This document shows, piece by piece, positions 9,451 to 18,876 of a stretch of DNA of 64,000 nt. The notes under the pieces were generated by a model. The model was not told the DNA's origin and searched no databases. It saw nothing but the letters and a program-made list of their open reading frames with translations. The stretch spans positions 124,001 through 188,000 of the forward strand of contig CANLVG010000001.1 of NCBI GenBank assembly GCA_947494565.1, given 5' to 3'. Each line of letters begins with the position of its first letter. Position 1 is the stretch's first letter. A program made the translations under genes and the position numbers. This stretch comes from an uncultured Flavobacteriaceae bacterium (GTDB lineage: Bacteria; Bacteroidota; Bacteroidia; Flavobacteriales; Flavobacteriaceae).

Positions 9451-11448
9451 TTATGATTTTACAAAGGCAGGGATTACGATTTCAGAAATTTGGGTCATGA
9501 TTTTATCATCTTCCCCATCATGACCTGAAATTACAAGGGTTAAATCGAGGTCTTCTACCACGATGACCCGTTGTCCACCACCTCCCCAAGCAAAGGTTGC
9601 GTCATAACTTTTATCACCCACTTGTACTTGGGTTTGATACCAAAAATAACCATACCGATAGTCTTTGGGCATCCAATCTTGAGTAGGTTTTACTATGCCG
9701 CTGGTGGCTTTGTCAAGATACGCTGCAGAAATAAGCTGCTCGCCATTTAGCTTCCCTCCGTTAAGCACCAAATTGCCTAATTTGAGCATGTCACGCGATA
9801 ACATACTTACGCGCCACCCCGCTTCCGGCAAGCCGCTGGTATGATTTGCCCACGTGTAATCTGCAATACCGAGTTTATCCAATAGCTCGGTTTTAATAAA
9901 GTCCTCGGCCGTTCCTGGGACAACGGCATCAATAACCGTCATCACCAGCATGGGATTAAAATTCCCATACAAATAGGTTTGAGACTCCGCGGTTATTGGT
10001 TCACTTTGCTCCAAAAGCGTTTGAACCAGCCCTTGGCCTCTTAATCGAGCGGTATCTTTCTCAATTTCTTTCCAACTATCCTCATCTATAGCCAGTCCTC
10101 CATGCATGGTCAAAGCCTTGTGAAGTGTGATTTTTTCGGCCCCATCGGTCATTTTTTTAGGATCGACCTCTTTTAGGAAACTGATCAAAGGTTTGTGCAA
10201 ATCTTCCATGGATAGGTATCCCATTTGAATCGCTCTACCCAGAACCAAACTGGTATAGGCTTTTACGGCTGATGCTTGCCCATGAGGCAAGTTGATACGT
10301 CCTTTTTTATAATAGGATTCAAAAACCAATTTGTTTTGGTGTGAAATGAGTAGGGCATCATAGCTTCCATAGGTGCCTTCAAAAATCTCTTGGGATACCT
10401 TGAGGATAGCCTTTTCGTCATTGTCCTGTACCGCTAGGGTATCTACCGATATTCCATCTTTTCTATCCTCCGGTGTAGTGCTGATATAGGCATTATTCAG
10501 ATGCGGAATAGACCAAAATGAGACCTCTTTGCCATAGTTCGAAATAGGGGTCATCACGGAAGACAACCAATTGGTACTACTTACTGCGGTCGATGGAAAC
10601 GCCGTTTGATGACTCCCCTCGATTACTTCTTTTGTTACGGACAAACCGTCATCTCTTCGATCATTCAATAATTTAACAAAGGCTTCGATCGGTTCAACCA
10701 CCCTTTCTTCGTCTTCTAAGGAGCCATACGCAATGAAAACATTGGCCTTCAGGCTCGAATCTCTATTTGACGCATCGAAAGGTCCAATTTTCGAATGAAG
10801 CTCAGCTAAATTCTCCATTTCACCTCGAACGGTGGGACTACCCACAATGTAATTGTTAAAGGTATCCGGTTGCGCCAGTAGGATATAGGCACCAAATTCG
10901 CCACTCAACGAGTATCCAAAATACGTGCGACTGTTCGGGTCGGTACGATAGGTCGCATCCACATAGGTTAGGACATCCTTACGAATGAAATCCAGATGTT
11001 CTCTAGCTTGCCCAAATTGATACTTTGTTTGAATTTCCGGATTGCTGTGTTTGCTTATCGAGTAATCACGAAACCGACTCGCATGCGGTCCTACTTCTTT
11101 TTTTAGGTCGTCACTTATATCCAATTGCCAAGAAATTCCAACAAGAATCACCTCTTCAAGGAGGTACTCCTGGCATGCGGATAGCATTTCACGATGCCAC
11201 GTAGCATCGGTATAATAAAGGACCGGATACGTTTTGTTTTGGTTCTCCGCATAGTCTTCAGGCAGCTCAATATACAATTCATAGTTTCTTTCGGTCTTCG
11301 AATCTTTAATGGGGACGACACGAATTTGCGGTGATTCCAAGGAGGATCCTTCCCTATTCGATGTCAATTCCGTTGTCCTATTTTCCTGCGCGAAAGCGAT
11401 GGTTGTCAACATGGTGAAAGACAGTACTACTAGTTTAATTACGTTCAT
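9451..11448 (-). CDS. Esterase domain fused to a serine beta-lactamase-like domain
   Basis: This secreted 665-residue protein (signal peptide about 1-20, ending AFAQ) has two hydrolase domains. Residues about 40-300 form an esterase-D-like alpha/beta hydrolase (siderophore-esterase type), with nucleophile S180 in GYSLSG and a likely catalytic H280 in GSHQTAF. Residues about 335-665 form a serine beta-lactamase/transpeptidase-like domain with S393-x-x-K396 (SAVK), a YGN motif, and WGGGGQ at the third motif. The second domain is closely similar to the whole protein encoded at 12782-13984, including FESYYK-GRINLPH and LGRAIQMGYL, so the gene probably arose by duplication plus fusion. It is the last gene of a three-gene hydrolase operon. 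The substrate is unknown. Confidence 0.85.
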   Translation of the reverse strand: MNVIKLVVLSFTMLTTIAFAQENRTTELTSNREGSSLESPQIRVVPIKDSKTERNYELYIELPEDYAENQNKTYPVLYYTDATWHREMLSACQEYLLEEVILVGISWQLDISDDLKKEVGPHASRFRDYSISKHSNPEIQTKYQFGQAREHLDFIRKDVLTYVDATYRTDPNSRTYFGYSLSGEFGAYILLAQPDTFNNYIVGSPTVRGEMENLAELHSKIGPFDASNRDSSLKANVFIAYGSLEDEERVVEPIEAFVKLLNDRRDDGLSVTKEVIEGSHQTAFPSTAVSSTNWLSSVMTPISNYGKEVSFWSIPHLNNAYISTTPEDRKDGISVDTLAVQDNDEKAILKVSQEIFEGTYGSYDALLISHQNKLVFESYYKKGRINLPHGQASAVKAYTSLVLGRAIQMGYLSMEDLHKPLISFLKEVDPKKMTDGAEKITLHKALTMHGGLAIDEDSWKEIEKDTARLRGQGLVQTLLEQSEPITAESQTYLYGNFNPMLVMTVIDAVVPGTAEDFIKTELLDKLGIADYTWANHTSGLPEAGWRVSMLSRDMLKLGNLVLNGGKLNGEQLISAAYLDKATSGIVKPTQDWMPKDYRYGYFWYQTQVQVGDKSYDATFAWGGGGQRVIVVEDLDLTLVISGHDGEDDKIMTQISEIVIPAFVKS

Positions 11449-11504
11449 TTTTTCTTTTTGAATTGGTGATAAAAAGTGTATAGGGTTATTCTTTAGGTTC
11501 TAGG

Positions 11505-12782
11505 TCATTGTGATTCCAAATCAAACAGTCCGGATTTGGAAAGCTGTCGCGCTATGACATTCAGTTGATTGCTTTCACGATCTATATTGGACGTTCCGAA
11601 ATAGGCGATAACCAAATCTTTGGAAGGAGCGATATAAAGGCCTTGCCCCCCATGTGCCCCTTTATAAAAGTCGCCATCTTCAAAGACCGCACCCCATTGA
11701 TAACTGCGGTATACGGATTCTCCTGTATGCCGTGACTTGGTTTCGAGCTTTTTGTTGACGTCCCTAATTTTAACCAAATAGGCATCGGAAATCATCGGAT
11801 TGGCGCTCTTTCGGCCACTAGGTGTAAATGCCAGCCCAAATCGGGCAAGGTCCCGCAACGTTGTTGACATGCCATCGAGATAGGCGAGCGATGTTCCATT
11901 GGTATTTTGCCCAAGGAGGGCACTGTATTCGGCCCCTATCCTACTCCATATTTCCTGTTCCACAAAATCGCTGAAGGTAAGTCCACTAATTTTTTCGACA
12001 AGGAGGGTCAATAACATCGCATCTACATTCGAAAACTGGTACTCCGTACCTGAAGGCTTGACAGCTTTCGCTGTAGCGAGGTCTTGAAGTGGGTCAAAAC
12101 TTGCCTCATAGGTCTCCAAGGGCACACGGTCTATTCCTGAGCTCATGGAAAGAATATCGATGATGGGTACCCCTTCCCAACCTGACCCGGTAAGGGTATC
12201 AAAATAATAATCAATGGGTTTACTCGTATCGATTAAACCGCGATCCTCTAAAATAGCGACAGCGGTACTCACAAAAACTTGGGTGATTAAAAAATTAACA
12301 TGTAGATCGGTCGGAAACATTCTGGGATAGCCTTCAAAGACAATTTTGCCTTGGTGAATGATAATCAATCCATTGACCTCTACTTGTTGTACATAGTCGT
12401 TTAAGGAGAGTCCGCCTCCTTTTTTAAGATCGGTCGACGTGATATAGTTTTTCACATCGTCCCTGGGATGTTCTTCAAGAATTCTTGTTGTGTCCGCCCT
12501 GCGTATACGGGCGTGTTTCTGAATTTGCGAGAAGTTGAGATAAAAATACCGTTCCAAATCGCCATATTCCGTCCAGTTGCCTCCTTCATAAATGCGTTGG
12601 TGGAATCCGTAAATTTCCTCTTTGGTAAACCCGGTATAGTTATATGTTTCATATTTTGGACCTGAAGCACTTTCGGAATAAGTGTCCTTTTTTAGTTCAT
12701 TTTTACAGGCAAGAAAAAGAAATAGGGCCAGGAGAGCCGTGATACTGTTTTTCATAGTTTGAATTTTCATAATGACTGCCAT
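11505..12782 (-). CDS. Serine-hydrolase-fold lipoprotein lacking catalytic residues
   Basis: This 425-residue protein has a lipobox (FLFLAC, cysteine 26) and the fold pattern of class-C beta-lactamase-like hydrolases: FVSTAVAILEDRGLID, the MSSGID segment, and GAHGGQG near the C-terminus. The motif that should be S-x-x-K aligns with L165-I-T-Q168, so nucleophile and general base are both absent. The Y-x-N tyrosine aligns with F250 in FSN. It is therefore probably not a serine hydrolase and may bind a ligand or partner. The start codon overlaps the upstream stop by one base (TAATG), indicating coupled translation with the active homologue. An alternative start is Met5. Confidence 0.82.
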   Translation of the reverse strand: MAVIMKIQTMKNSITALLALFLFLACKNELKKDTYSESASGPKYETYNYTGFTKEEIYGFHQRIYEGGNWTEYGDLERYFYLNFSQIQKHARIRRADTTRILEEHPRDDVKNYITSTDLKKGGGLSLNDYVQQVEVNGLIIIHQGKIVFEGYPRMFPTDLHVNFLITQVFVSTAVAILEDRGLIDTSKPIDYYFDTLTGSGWEGVPIIDILSMSSGIDRVPLETYEASFDPLQDLATAKAVKPSGTEYQFSNVDAMLLTLLVEKISGLTFSDFVEQEIWSRIGAEYSALLGQNTNGTSLAYLDGMSTTLRDLARFGLAFTPSGRKSANPMISDAYLVKIRDVNKKLETKSRHTGESVYRSYQWGAVFEDGDFYKGAHGGQGLYIAPSKDLVIAYFGTSNIDRESNQLNVIARQLSKSGLFDLESQ

Positions 12783-13984
12783 TACTTTATAAAAGCAGGT
12801 AGGACTCTTGTCGCTGTCACCGCTACTGAGTTCTCAACGGGACGATGTGTGGTGGTCACAACAACCAGGTCAAGCGCTTCGATGACATAAATATTTTGTC
12901 CGCTACCACCACGAGCGGACTTACAGAGGTAGCTTTTATCTCCAACGGAAAAATCGGCCTGCCACCAGAAATAACCATAAGCCGTGCCCGATACTCCCTT
13001 GGTGGTGTCGTCATATTCTTCACTTTGATCAACAATTTTACTAGTAGCTTTGGCTAAAAAGGTGGCAGGCACTAGTTGCTCGCCATTCCATTTGCCTTTA
13101 TTGATGGCCAAAGTCCCCCACTTGATCATATCGCGTGATGTCATGCTCGTGGTGCTTCCAGACCTAGGCAGGCCATTACTATCAGTTTCCCAGGCATAAT
13201 TCGTTATGCCCAGTTTATCGAGAAGTTCATTTTTTATAAAGTCTTTCGCCGACCCCGGAACTACGGCTTCTATGACTTGCATAACCAACCTTGGGTCGTC
13301 TTTGTATGCAAAAACCTGAGATGCTTCGGTAATAGGCGTGGAATGCTCAAAAAAGGTCTGCACTTGCCCCTGACCATTTAGCTGATTTGGATTTTTCTCG
13401 AATTCCTCCCGCTGCTCGGTACTGATGTCGATACCTGAACGCATCGTTAGGGCCTTGTGTAGTGTGATTTTCTCTACACCTGCTACAAATTTTGTAGGGT
13501 CAAGATCTTTGAGAAAGTTCACCAGGGGCTTGTCTAAATCAGCCATGGTCAGATAACCCATCTGGATAGCGCGACCGAGCGCCAAGCTGGTATAGGATTT
13601 AGTGGCTGATGCCTGGGCATGGGGTAGATTTATGCGGCCCCGCTTATAGTAAGATTCAAAGATTAGCTTGCCCTTGTGCGCAATAAGAAAGCTGTCGAAA
13701 TTACCATATTTGTTACCGGCTATCTCCTGGGCAAGCGTAAGAATCAAGGATTTATCGCCACCATCGATACCCAATTCGCCCACGGGGATACCATCTTTTC
13801 TATCGGCAGGTGCTGGGTCGATAAAGGCCTCTCTAAGATATGGAATATCCCTAAATGAGCGTGTGGTTTCGGCGGCCGTAGCCTCCGGTGCAGAACCGTC
13901 ACTTTGTTGAGCCGAGCAACTGTAGGTTATTAAGAGAAGTGTTATAAGCAGCAATCCGGCCGTGTTTTTCATCGTTTTTTTCAA
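12782..13984 (-). CDS. Serine beta-lactamase-like hydrolase, lipoprotein
   Basis: This 400-residue protein has an N-terminal lipoprotein signal (ITYSC, cysteine 23). Its beta-lactamase-family domain contains S126-A-T-K129 as nucleophile motif, a YKD sequence in place of the Y-x-N motif, and a glycine-rich RGGSGQN as third motif. The family includes esterases, aminohexanoate-oligomer hydrolases and D-amino-acid amidases; substrate preference cannot be told. It opens the operon that continues with the residue-depleted homologue and the esterase fusion. Close similarity to the C-terminal half of the fusion shows local duplication. Confidence 0.87.
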   Translation of the reverse strand: MKKTMKNTAGLLLITLLLITYSCSAQQSDGSAPEATAAETTRSFRDIPYLREAFIDPAPADRKDGIPVGELGIDGGDKSLILTLAQEIAGNKYGNFDSFLIAHKGKLIFESYYKRGRINLPHAQASATKSYTSLALGRAIQMGYLTMADLDKPLVNFLKDLDPTKFVAGVEKITLHKALTMRSGIDISTEQREEFEKNPNQLNGQGQVQTFFEHSTPITEASQVFAYKDDPRLVMQVIEAVVPGSAKDFIKNELLDKLGITNYAWETDSNGLPRSGSTTSMTSRDMIKWGTLAINKGKWNGEQLVPATFLAKATSKIVDQSEEYDDTTKGVSGTAYGYFWWQADFSVGDKSYLCKSARGGSGQNIYVIEALDLVVVTTTHRPVENSVAVTATRVLPAFIK

Positions 13985-14171
13985 ATTTTTGATACCCCCT
14001 ATGAATTAAAGGTTGCATGAAATTACTGAATGATTCATGTGCACTAGTTTAAATAGGATAAGTACCGGAATTAAATGACAAAACCATTTCGTCATTGATA
14101 TACCCCTTTTGTAAGAAATCAAGACGATTTATAGTTAGGGAACGTATCTTTAGTAGCTAGTACATCATCTT

Positions 14172-15191
14172 ATGTTTAAAAAGTCATTGAAAAATACCAT
14201 CCTCATAAATGTAGGCGCCTTTTTATTGGTAGCTATGCTTGAGATTTTGGGTAGTTGGTTATTCAAGGACAATTACGATAACGACTATACTTTTATTCTA
14301 TGGCAACTGGGGTATGCGGTAGCGATCATGGGGGTTATTTGGGTGAATCATTTTATTTTGATCCCCTTTTTTTATGATAGAAAAAGATATGAGGTATATG
14401 GGGTACTGCTAATTGGAATTGTCTTTTTAAGCTCTTATTTAAAGGGATATAATAGTACCACCGGGAGTTGGGTAGGTGTCTATAAAATGTTTTTCTTTTT
14501 AATTTATACAACCGGAACCGGTATGGCCGCCTTTTTTTTAAGAAGAAATTTAATCATCCAAAGGGAAAATGCCGAGAAAGAAAAATTACAAAGGGAGATA
14601 GAACTTACCTATTTAAAAGAACAGGTGAATCCTCATTTTTTGTTTAATTCGTTGAACAGTATTTATTCCCTTTCAAGGCAGCAATCGCCGGAAACCCCAG
14701 ATCTTGTCATGCAGCTCTCTGAACTACTGCGATATCAGTTAGAGAGTTCCAAGAAAAATACAGTGCTATTAAAAGAAGAGCTTGAGTTTATAGAGAATTA
14801 TTTGTTACTTGAAGAAAAAAGATTGAGTGCCCGTTGTACGATTGAATTCTTAATTAAAGGGGATTTGTTGCAGCTAAGAATTGCTCCTATGTTACTCATC
14901 CCTTTTGTCGAAAATGCTGTGAAGCATGGCGCTCGAAGCACCAATGAGCAGAGTAATATCGATATTACCGCCTCCTTGAAAAATGCGACGCTTCAATTTC
15001 TAATACACAATTCGAAACCTTCAGGCAGCTTAGCCTCAGAACGAAAAGGATTGGGGCTTGCCAATGTCAAGAGGCGCTTAAACCTATTATATCCTGATTC
15101 CCACCGATTGGAAATCAAGGAAACGGAAACCGCATATGACGTCAACTTATCCATTGATTTAAACGCGACAACAGTAAAAAAGAAGGAATGA
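14172..15191 (+). CDS. LytS-type sensor histidine kinase
   Basis: This 339-residue kinase has four predicted membrane helices (about 10-30, 40-65, 75-92, 103-123), a short coiled-coil (about 127-150), the His_kinase domain with H155 in QVNPHFLFNS, and an HATPase domain with PFVENAVKHG. There is no large extracellular sensor, as is normal for the 5TM/4TM LytS branch of Bacteroidota. It overlaps the following LytTR regulator by four bases. It is divergent from the serine hydrolase operon, which is a possible target. It should phosphorylate D54 of the next gene product. Confidence 0.93.
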   Translation: MFKKSLKNTILINVGAFLLVAMLEILGSWLFKDNYDNDYTFILWQLGYAVAIMGVIWVNHFILIPFFYDRKRYEVYGVLLIGIVFLSSYLKGYNSTTGSWVGVYKMFFFLIYTTGTGMAAFFLRRNLIIQRENAEKEKLQREIELTYLKEQVNPHFLFNSLNSIYSLSRQQSPETPDLVMQLSELLRYQLESSKKNTVLLKEELEFIENYLLLEEKRLSARCTIEFLIKGDLLQLRIAPMLLIPFVENAVKHGARSTNEQSNIDITASLKNATLQFLIHNSKPSGSLASERKGLGLANVKRRLNLLYPDSHRLEIKETETAYDVNLSIDLNATTVKKKE

Positions 15192-15877
15192 TTAAAGTTG
15201 GGATCGTAGATGATGAAATACTAGGGCGCAAAGTGCTAGAAGACTATTGTTCTAAAATCAACAACTTAGACATCGTACTGAGCACAGGAAATCCTCTTGA
15301 ATTCATCAATTTCACGCAGCAAAACGATGTGGACCTTATCTTTCTGGATATCGAAATGCCCGAACTTAATGGCATGGAAATTTTGCGTTCCATGATAAAG
15401 CCACCCAAAGTAATCTTGACCACGGCCTATTCTGAGTATGCTTTGGAAAGTTATGATTATGGTGTTGTAGATTATTTATTGAAGCCTATTAAAATCGAAC
15501 GTTTTCTAAAGGCTATTCATAAAGTTTCGGCGTCAAATATCATGGAGGTCAAAAAGGGAGCTGAACATGAAGCGCTACAAATAAAGCATGACGGCATGCC
15601 GGTGAATATCCCATTTCGATCCATTCGGTACATTCAAAGTTTTGGTAATTATTTGAAGATCTTCACCGATTCAAGAATGTACCTGATCCCTGAAACGCTT
15701 ATTAATATCACTACCCTACTGCCAAAACAATTTCAACGCACGCATAAATCCTATATCTCCAATTTGGATTGTGTTACCAAAGCCACCCGAACACATTTAC
15801 TTATTGAAGATAAAAAGGTACCTGTGAGTGCCATGTACAAGATTGCTGTTTTTGAAAAATTGGAAGCTTTAAAATAG
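15188..15877 (+). CDS. LytTR family response regulator
   Basis: This 229-residue regulator has a receiver domain (about 1-120) with acidic D8/D9, phospho-acceptor D54 in FLDIEMP and conserved Lys in LLKPI. The C-terminal LytTR DNA-binding domain (about 135-228) shows the IRYIQSFGNYLKIFT and RTHKSYISNL patterns. It is the partner of the overlapping kinase. LytTR proteins bind paired direct repeats; no such pair is obvious nearby. Target genes may include the GIN-domain gene downstream, though a 409-base gap intervenes. Confidence 0.93.
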   Translation: MIKVGIVDDEILGRKVLEDYCSKINNLDIVLSTGNPLEFINFTQQNDVDLIFLDIEMPELNGMEILRSMIKPPKVILTTAYSEYALESYDYGVVDYLLKPIKIERFLKAIHKVSASNIMEVKKGAEHEALQIKHDGMPVNIPFRSIRYIQSFGNYLKIFTDSRMYLIPETLINITTLLPKQFQRTHKSYISNLDCVTKATRTHLLIEDKKVPVSAMYKIAVFEKLEALK

Positions 15878-16286
15878 TCACTAAGGCTAAACCATTTCAC
15901 CCGTCTGTATACCTACAGCGTGTAAACCGACGGGGCGGTAACGTGAAACACAATAGTTCAAATATACCCTACCCTGCCTTTTTGATGGAACTAACCACGT
16001 TCATACGTAATAACCAAGGTATGCTTCCATGGCACTCCATGTGGATTCACTTCCAGAACTATCTTGTCAAACCTGTACTAGTATTGGACATATCGTGTAC
16101 AATTCTTTTACAGTAGAAAGGAATCTTATTTTATGCAGATTATATAACTATCTGGTTAGTAGTCATTTGTATGTTTGGTATGGTCTTTATGGTGTACTAT
16201 TCAAGAAATGAATGTTAACGTATCGATAACTAGAAGCGTACGAAACACTTTGAAAACCCATTCATACATTTAAAAATGAACTTATC
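15878..16286. other. Intergenic region, no gene recognised
   Basis: The 409-base gap begins with a loose inverted repeat (cccgtc near 15900 with gacggg near 15930), which may help end transcription of the two-component pair. A 60-codon open frame at 16029-16211 has no recognisable features and I do not accept it. The final part must contain the promoter of the GIN-domain gene. Confidence 0.5.
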
Positions 16287-16892
16287 ATGAAAAAAACAAG
16301 TGTACTCTTGGTAGCATTGCTCTTACTGGTCTGCCATGTCAACGGGCAATATACCGAAACCCTAAACATCGAAGAAACCTTTGATCAGGTACAATTAGAC
16401 GGAAACGTACGTCTGTATTTAAAAGAAGGTACTGAGACCAAGGTCAGTCTTGAAACAAGAAATGAGCAAAAAATGAAGGATTATAAAATCGCCATTCAAA
16501 ACAATACTCTGTCTATAGGACTTCGTAAAAAGGAACGCAATGGCGGTACGAGAAAACGCCATTCTTCTCCTAAAATCACGGTATACTTAACGCATCCGGG
16601 ACTCGAAGGGATTCATATGGATGGTTTGATTCATGTCTATTCGATTGATACAGTTTCGAACGCTAGTCTTAGTATCACAGGCGATGGGCTTATCAGAGGG
16701 GAAATTGAAGTGGATGTTCAAAGACTGGCGGTCGATTTAGATGGGTTATGTTCCATGAAATTTTCAGGCAAAGCGGACGATGCCACGCTACGTTTGGATG
16801 GAATGGGGAAAATTAATGCTCGGGATTTAGAAACCTCTCAAGTATACAAATCTGCAGACGGACTTACGAGTATTAGCGTTGCCAAATTATAG
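16287..16892 (+). CDS. GIN-domain (DUF2807) secreted protein
   Basis: This 201-residue exported protein has a signal peptide (1-20, ending VNGQ). The rest is a single head-GIN domain, with the opening strand pattern FDQVQLDGNVRLYL and repeated short strands rich in D-G turns (ITGDGLIRGEI, VDLDGLCSM, LRLDGMGKI) that predict a beta-helix. Members of this family are envelope-located with no known enzymatic role and are often found near regulators. The distance from the LytTR gene makes a separate promoter likely. Function is unknown. Confidence 0.85.
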   Translation: MKKTSVLLVALLLLVCHVNGQYTETLNIEETFDQVQLDGNVRLYLKEGTETKVSLETRNEQKMKDYKIAIQNNTLSIGLRKKERNGGTRKRHSSPKITVYLTHPGLEGIHMDGLIHVYSIDTVSNASLSITGDGLIRGEIEVDVQRLAVDLDGLCSMKFSGKADDATLRLDGMGKINARDLETSQVYKSADGLTSISVAKL

Positions 16893-16948
16893 TTATAGCG
16901 TTTTTGAAATGAACTTTTTTGGTGAGTTCCAATACGAAAGTTTCCGAA

Positions 16949-18277
16949 TCAAAAGGGCAACAACTGCGGGCCCACGGATGATTTGAAAACACGCTCTCTT
17001 TTAGGAGCACTTAGATAGTAGGGCTTATCGAACAACAAGGTGTTGGAAATATAATCTGCATACGTTTCATAGCCCGCATAGTTTTCTGCCGCGCCCTGTT
17101 GTATTGAAAGAAGTGACACCTTTAGGCCTTCCATGACCAGTGGGTCGAATAAGTCCTCGGGTACTTCAGGAATTATGATTTCGGTGCGATTTCCATCCGC
17201 AACAATAACGGTTGTCACATGAATCGCACCACTACTGCGCAGTAAGAATCGTGAAGACTCATAATCGGGAATTCCTCTGAATGAAATAAGGCCCTCATTA
17301 TATTCGTAGTCTACATCGAGCTCAGGAACTTCTAAGTCTTCCGGTGGAAGGCCTACTTGCTGTACTTCATAATTATCCAATTGAACGCTTGAAAGATATG
17401 CATGGAAAAAGTCGGCATAACTATATCGGGCACCTCCATAATCACTAAAGTAATTACTGGCGTGCAGGGTATGACCGACATTTGCTTTGAATCGAGGTTC
17501 GTCCTCAAAACCGATGATTCTAATGAGCGTCCTACTAAATGGCTTGTAAAAGTTTACATAGCGATACCTTGTCGCGTCATCTTCGAAGATAGAGGCGTCT
17601 AAACCATCCATTTCATTTAAGGTCTGCAAAGGAATGAATAGGTATTTATAGTCCGATATTCCGTCCTCTGCGAAATACTGAATGAAAATCTGCTCGGTTC
17701 CTAGACTATTTGCATAATCCGATGAAAAATGGCCGCTAAAATTCCCAGAATACCCATTCAAGGAATATCCTGTACCTTGCGCCCAGAAGCTATGTCCTTC
17801 TTCTATGGAAGTAATCGGTATATCAAGGAGGTTGGTACGCCTATCCGTGGCATTATCCTGAAATTCGATTCCATTTTTAAGCTGTTCGCCCGTCAAATCC
17901 ATATAAAGGCGAATATTGAAAACAGATTCTTGAAAATTGTTGATGTGCGATAGACTATATTTAGTATCATCCTGAAGTTCAAATTCCCCATAAAACCCAA
18001 GGCTTTCGGCTTGGCCGCTCGAATGTGTCCGATGTGCCAATACTTCATTGTTGGCATCATATAATACAAAATGTAGTTTGTCAATATCTTTTCGTATTGA
18101 ATTGGCCGGTATCTTAATAGTGAAAAGTAGAGTGCCCGTTGGGGTTGGGGTTTCATCATCATTAGTGTCTTCCTTTTTGTTTTCCTCCGATATGGGTATC
18201 GGCAGTGCTCCTGAATTCTCGGATTTACTACATGAAGTTAGAATAAGGAATACTAGTAAGAACGGAATTTGCTTCAT
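16949..18277 (-). CDS. Uncharacterised lipoprotein
   Basis: This 442-residue lipoprotein has a lipobox (LILTSC, cysteine 16) followed by a low-complexity acidic Ser/Glu/Asp linker up to about residue 45, as seen in surface-exposed flavobacterial lipoproteins. The remainder is probably beta-rich with many Tyr and Phe residues. I recognise no domain. It is convergent with the GIN-domain gene (56-base gap) and stands alone. A surface role is inferred from the lipobox and acidic linker only. Confidence 0.75.
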   Translation of the reverse strand: MKQIPFLLVFLILTSCSKSENSGALPIPISEENKKEDTNDDETPTPTGTLLFTIKIPANSIRKDIDKLHFVLYDANNEVLAHRTHSSGQAESLGFYGEFELQDDTKYSLSHINNFQESVFNIRLYMDLTGEQLKNGIEFQDNATDRRTNLLDIPITSIEEGHSFWAQGTGYSLNGYSGNFSGHFSSDYANSLGTEQIFIQYFAEDGISDYKYLFIPLQTLNEMDGLDASIFEDDATRYRYVNFYKPFSRTLIRIIGFEDEPRFKANVGHTLHASNYFSDYGGARYSYADFFHAYLSSVQLDNYEVQQVGLPPEDLEVPELDVDYEYNEGLISFRGIPDYESSRFLLRSSGAIHVTTVIVADGNRTEIIIPEVPEDLFDPLVMEGLKVSLLSIQQGAAENYAGYETYADYISNTLLFDKPYYLSAPKRERVFKSSVGPQLLPF

Positions 18278-18803
18278 GGTAATTTTTTTGACTACAGTAC
18301 TACAAAGTTGGGGTATTATTTTCCAAAAGGCTTGTTATTGCTCTTTATTTCGTTCAAACGAAAAGAATTTCCCACAAGTTTCACTGCTGATCTTGGCCAG
18401 CACCATGACATTAGGTTTTAGAAATTCGGATTTTGTTGTATTTCCCAATGATTGGTGTCCAAAGCTTTGGTAAGCCAATTCAATGGATTAATCAAACTTG
18501 TTCAGACCTTGAGGAAGGCTTGTTCGAATAGTGGCATGCCTTCGGTAAGTTGTATTATTTTCCTGAGCTACAGATTGTGGACTTGAATGGGTTTATTCTG
18601 TACAACCCAGCCAATCGATGACCGCACGACCTATGACATAGACCAGCGGTAAAAAAAAAGGACGCAAGCTATTGCTACCAACCATTTTTCCAGTTTGCTT
18701 TGTGGGGCATAGGGTTCGTTGTAGTTGGCCGTCTCTTTTTTTGACTCTATCCTCCTCGTTCTTCTCCCCTTTCATTTCTAAACTAGTTCAATAACCAAGT
18801 ATT
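18278..18803. other. Long intergenic region, nothing recognised
   Basis: This roughly 525-base stretch lies between divergent genes. I found no tRNA, convincing small gene or hairpin terminator. Short open frames here (for example 18593-18775, minus) have basic low-complexity translations and no recognisable motifs. It could be a decayed gene, but no homology is visible to me. Confidence 0.45.
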
Positions 18804-18863
18804 AAAACTACATTTAGGAAAAATAACTTGTCTACTTTTATAATAAAAACTACTTTTAGGAAA
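18804..18863 (+). promoter_or_regulatory. Direct repeats, candidate PadR operator
   Basis: Two 18-bp copies, aaaactacatttaggaaa (18804-18821) and aaaactacttttaggaaa (18846-18863), differ at one base. They are spaced 42 bp start to start, close to four helical turns. The second ends 13 bases before the PadR start codon. Autoregulation of the PadR/permease operon is the natural reading. Confidence 0.6.
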
Positions 18864-18876
18864 TAAATCATTCAAA

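Noticed and set aside
16029-16211. 60-codon open frame after the LytTR gene
   Set aside because: No family pattern, no signal, Cys/Tyr/Leu-rich translation; looks like chance in a non-coding gap.
18593-18775. 60-codon minus-strand open frame
   Set aside because: Basic low-complexity translation with no recognisable motif; not supported by neighbours.
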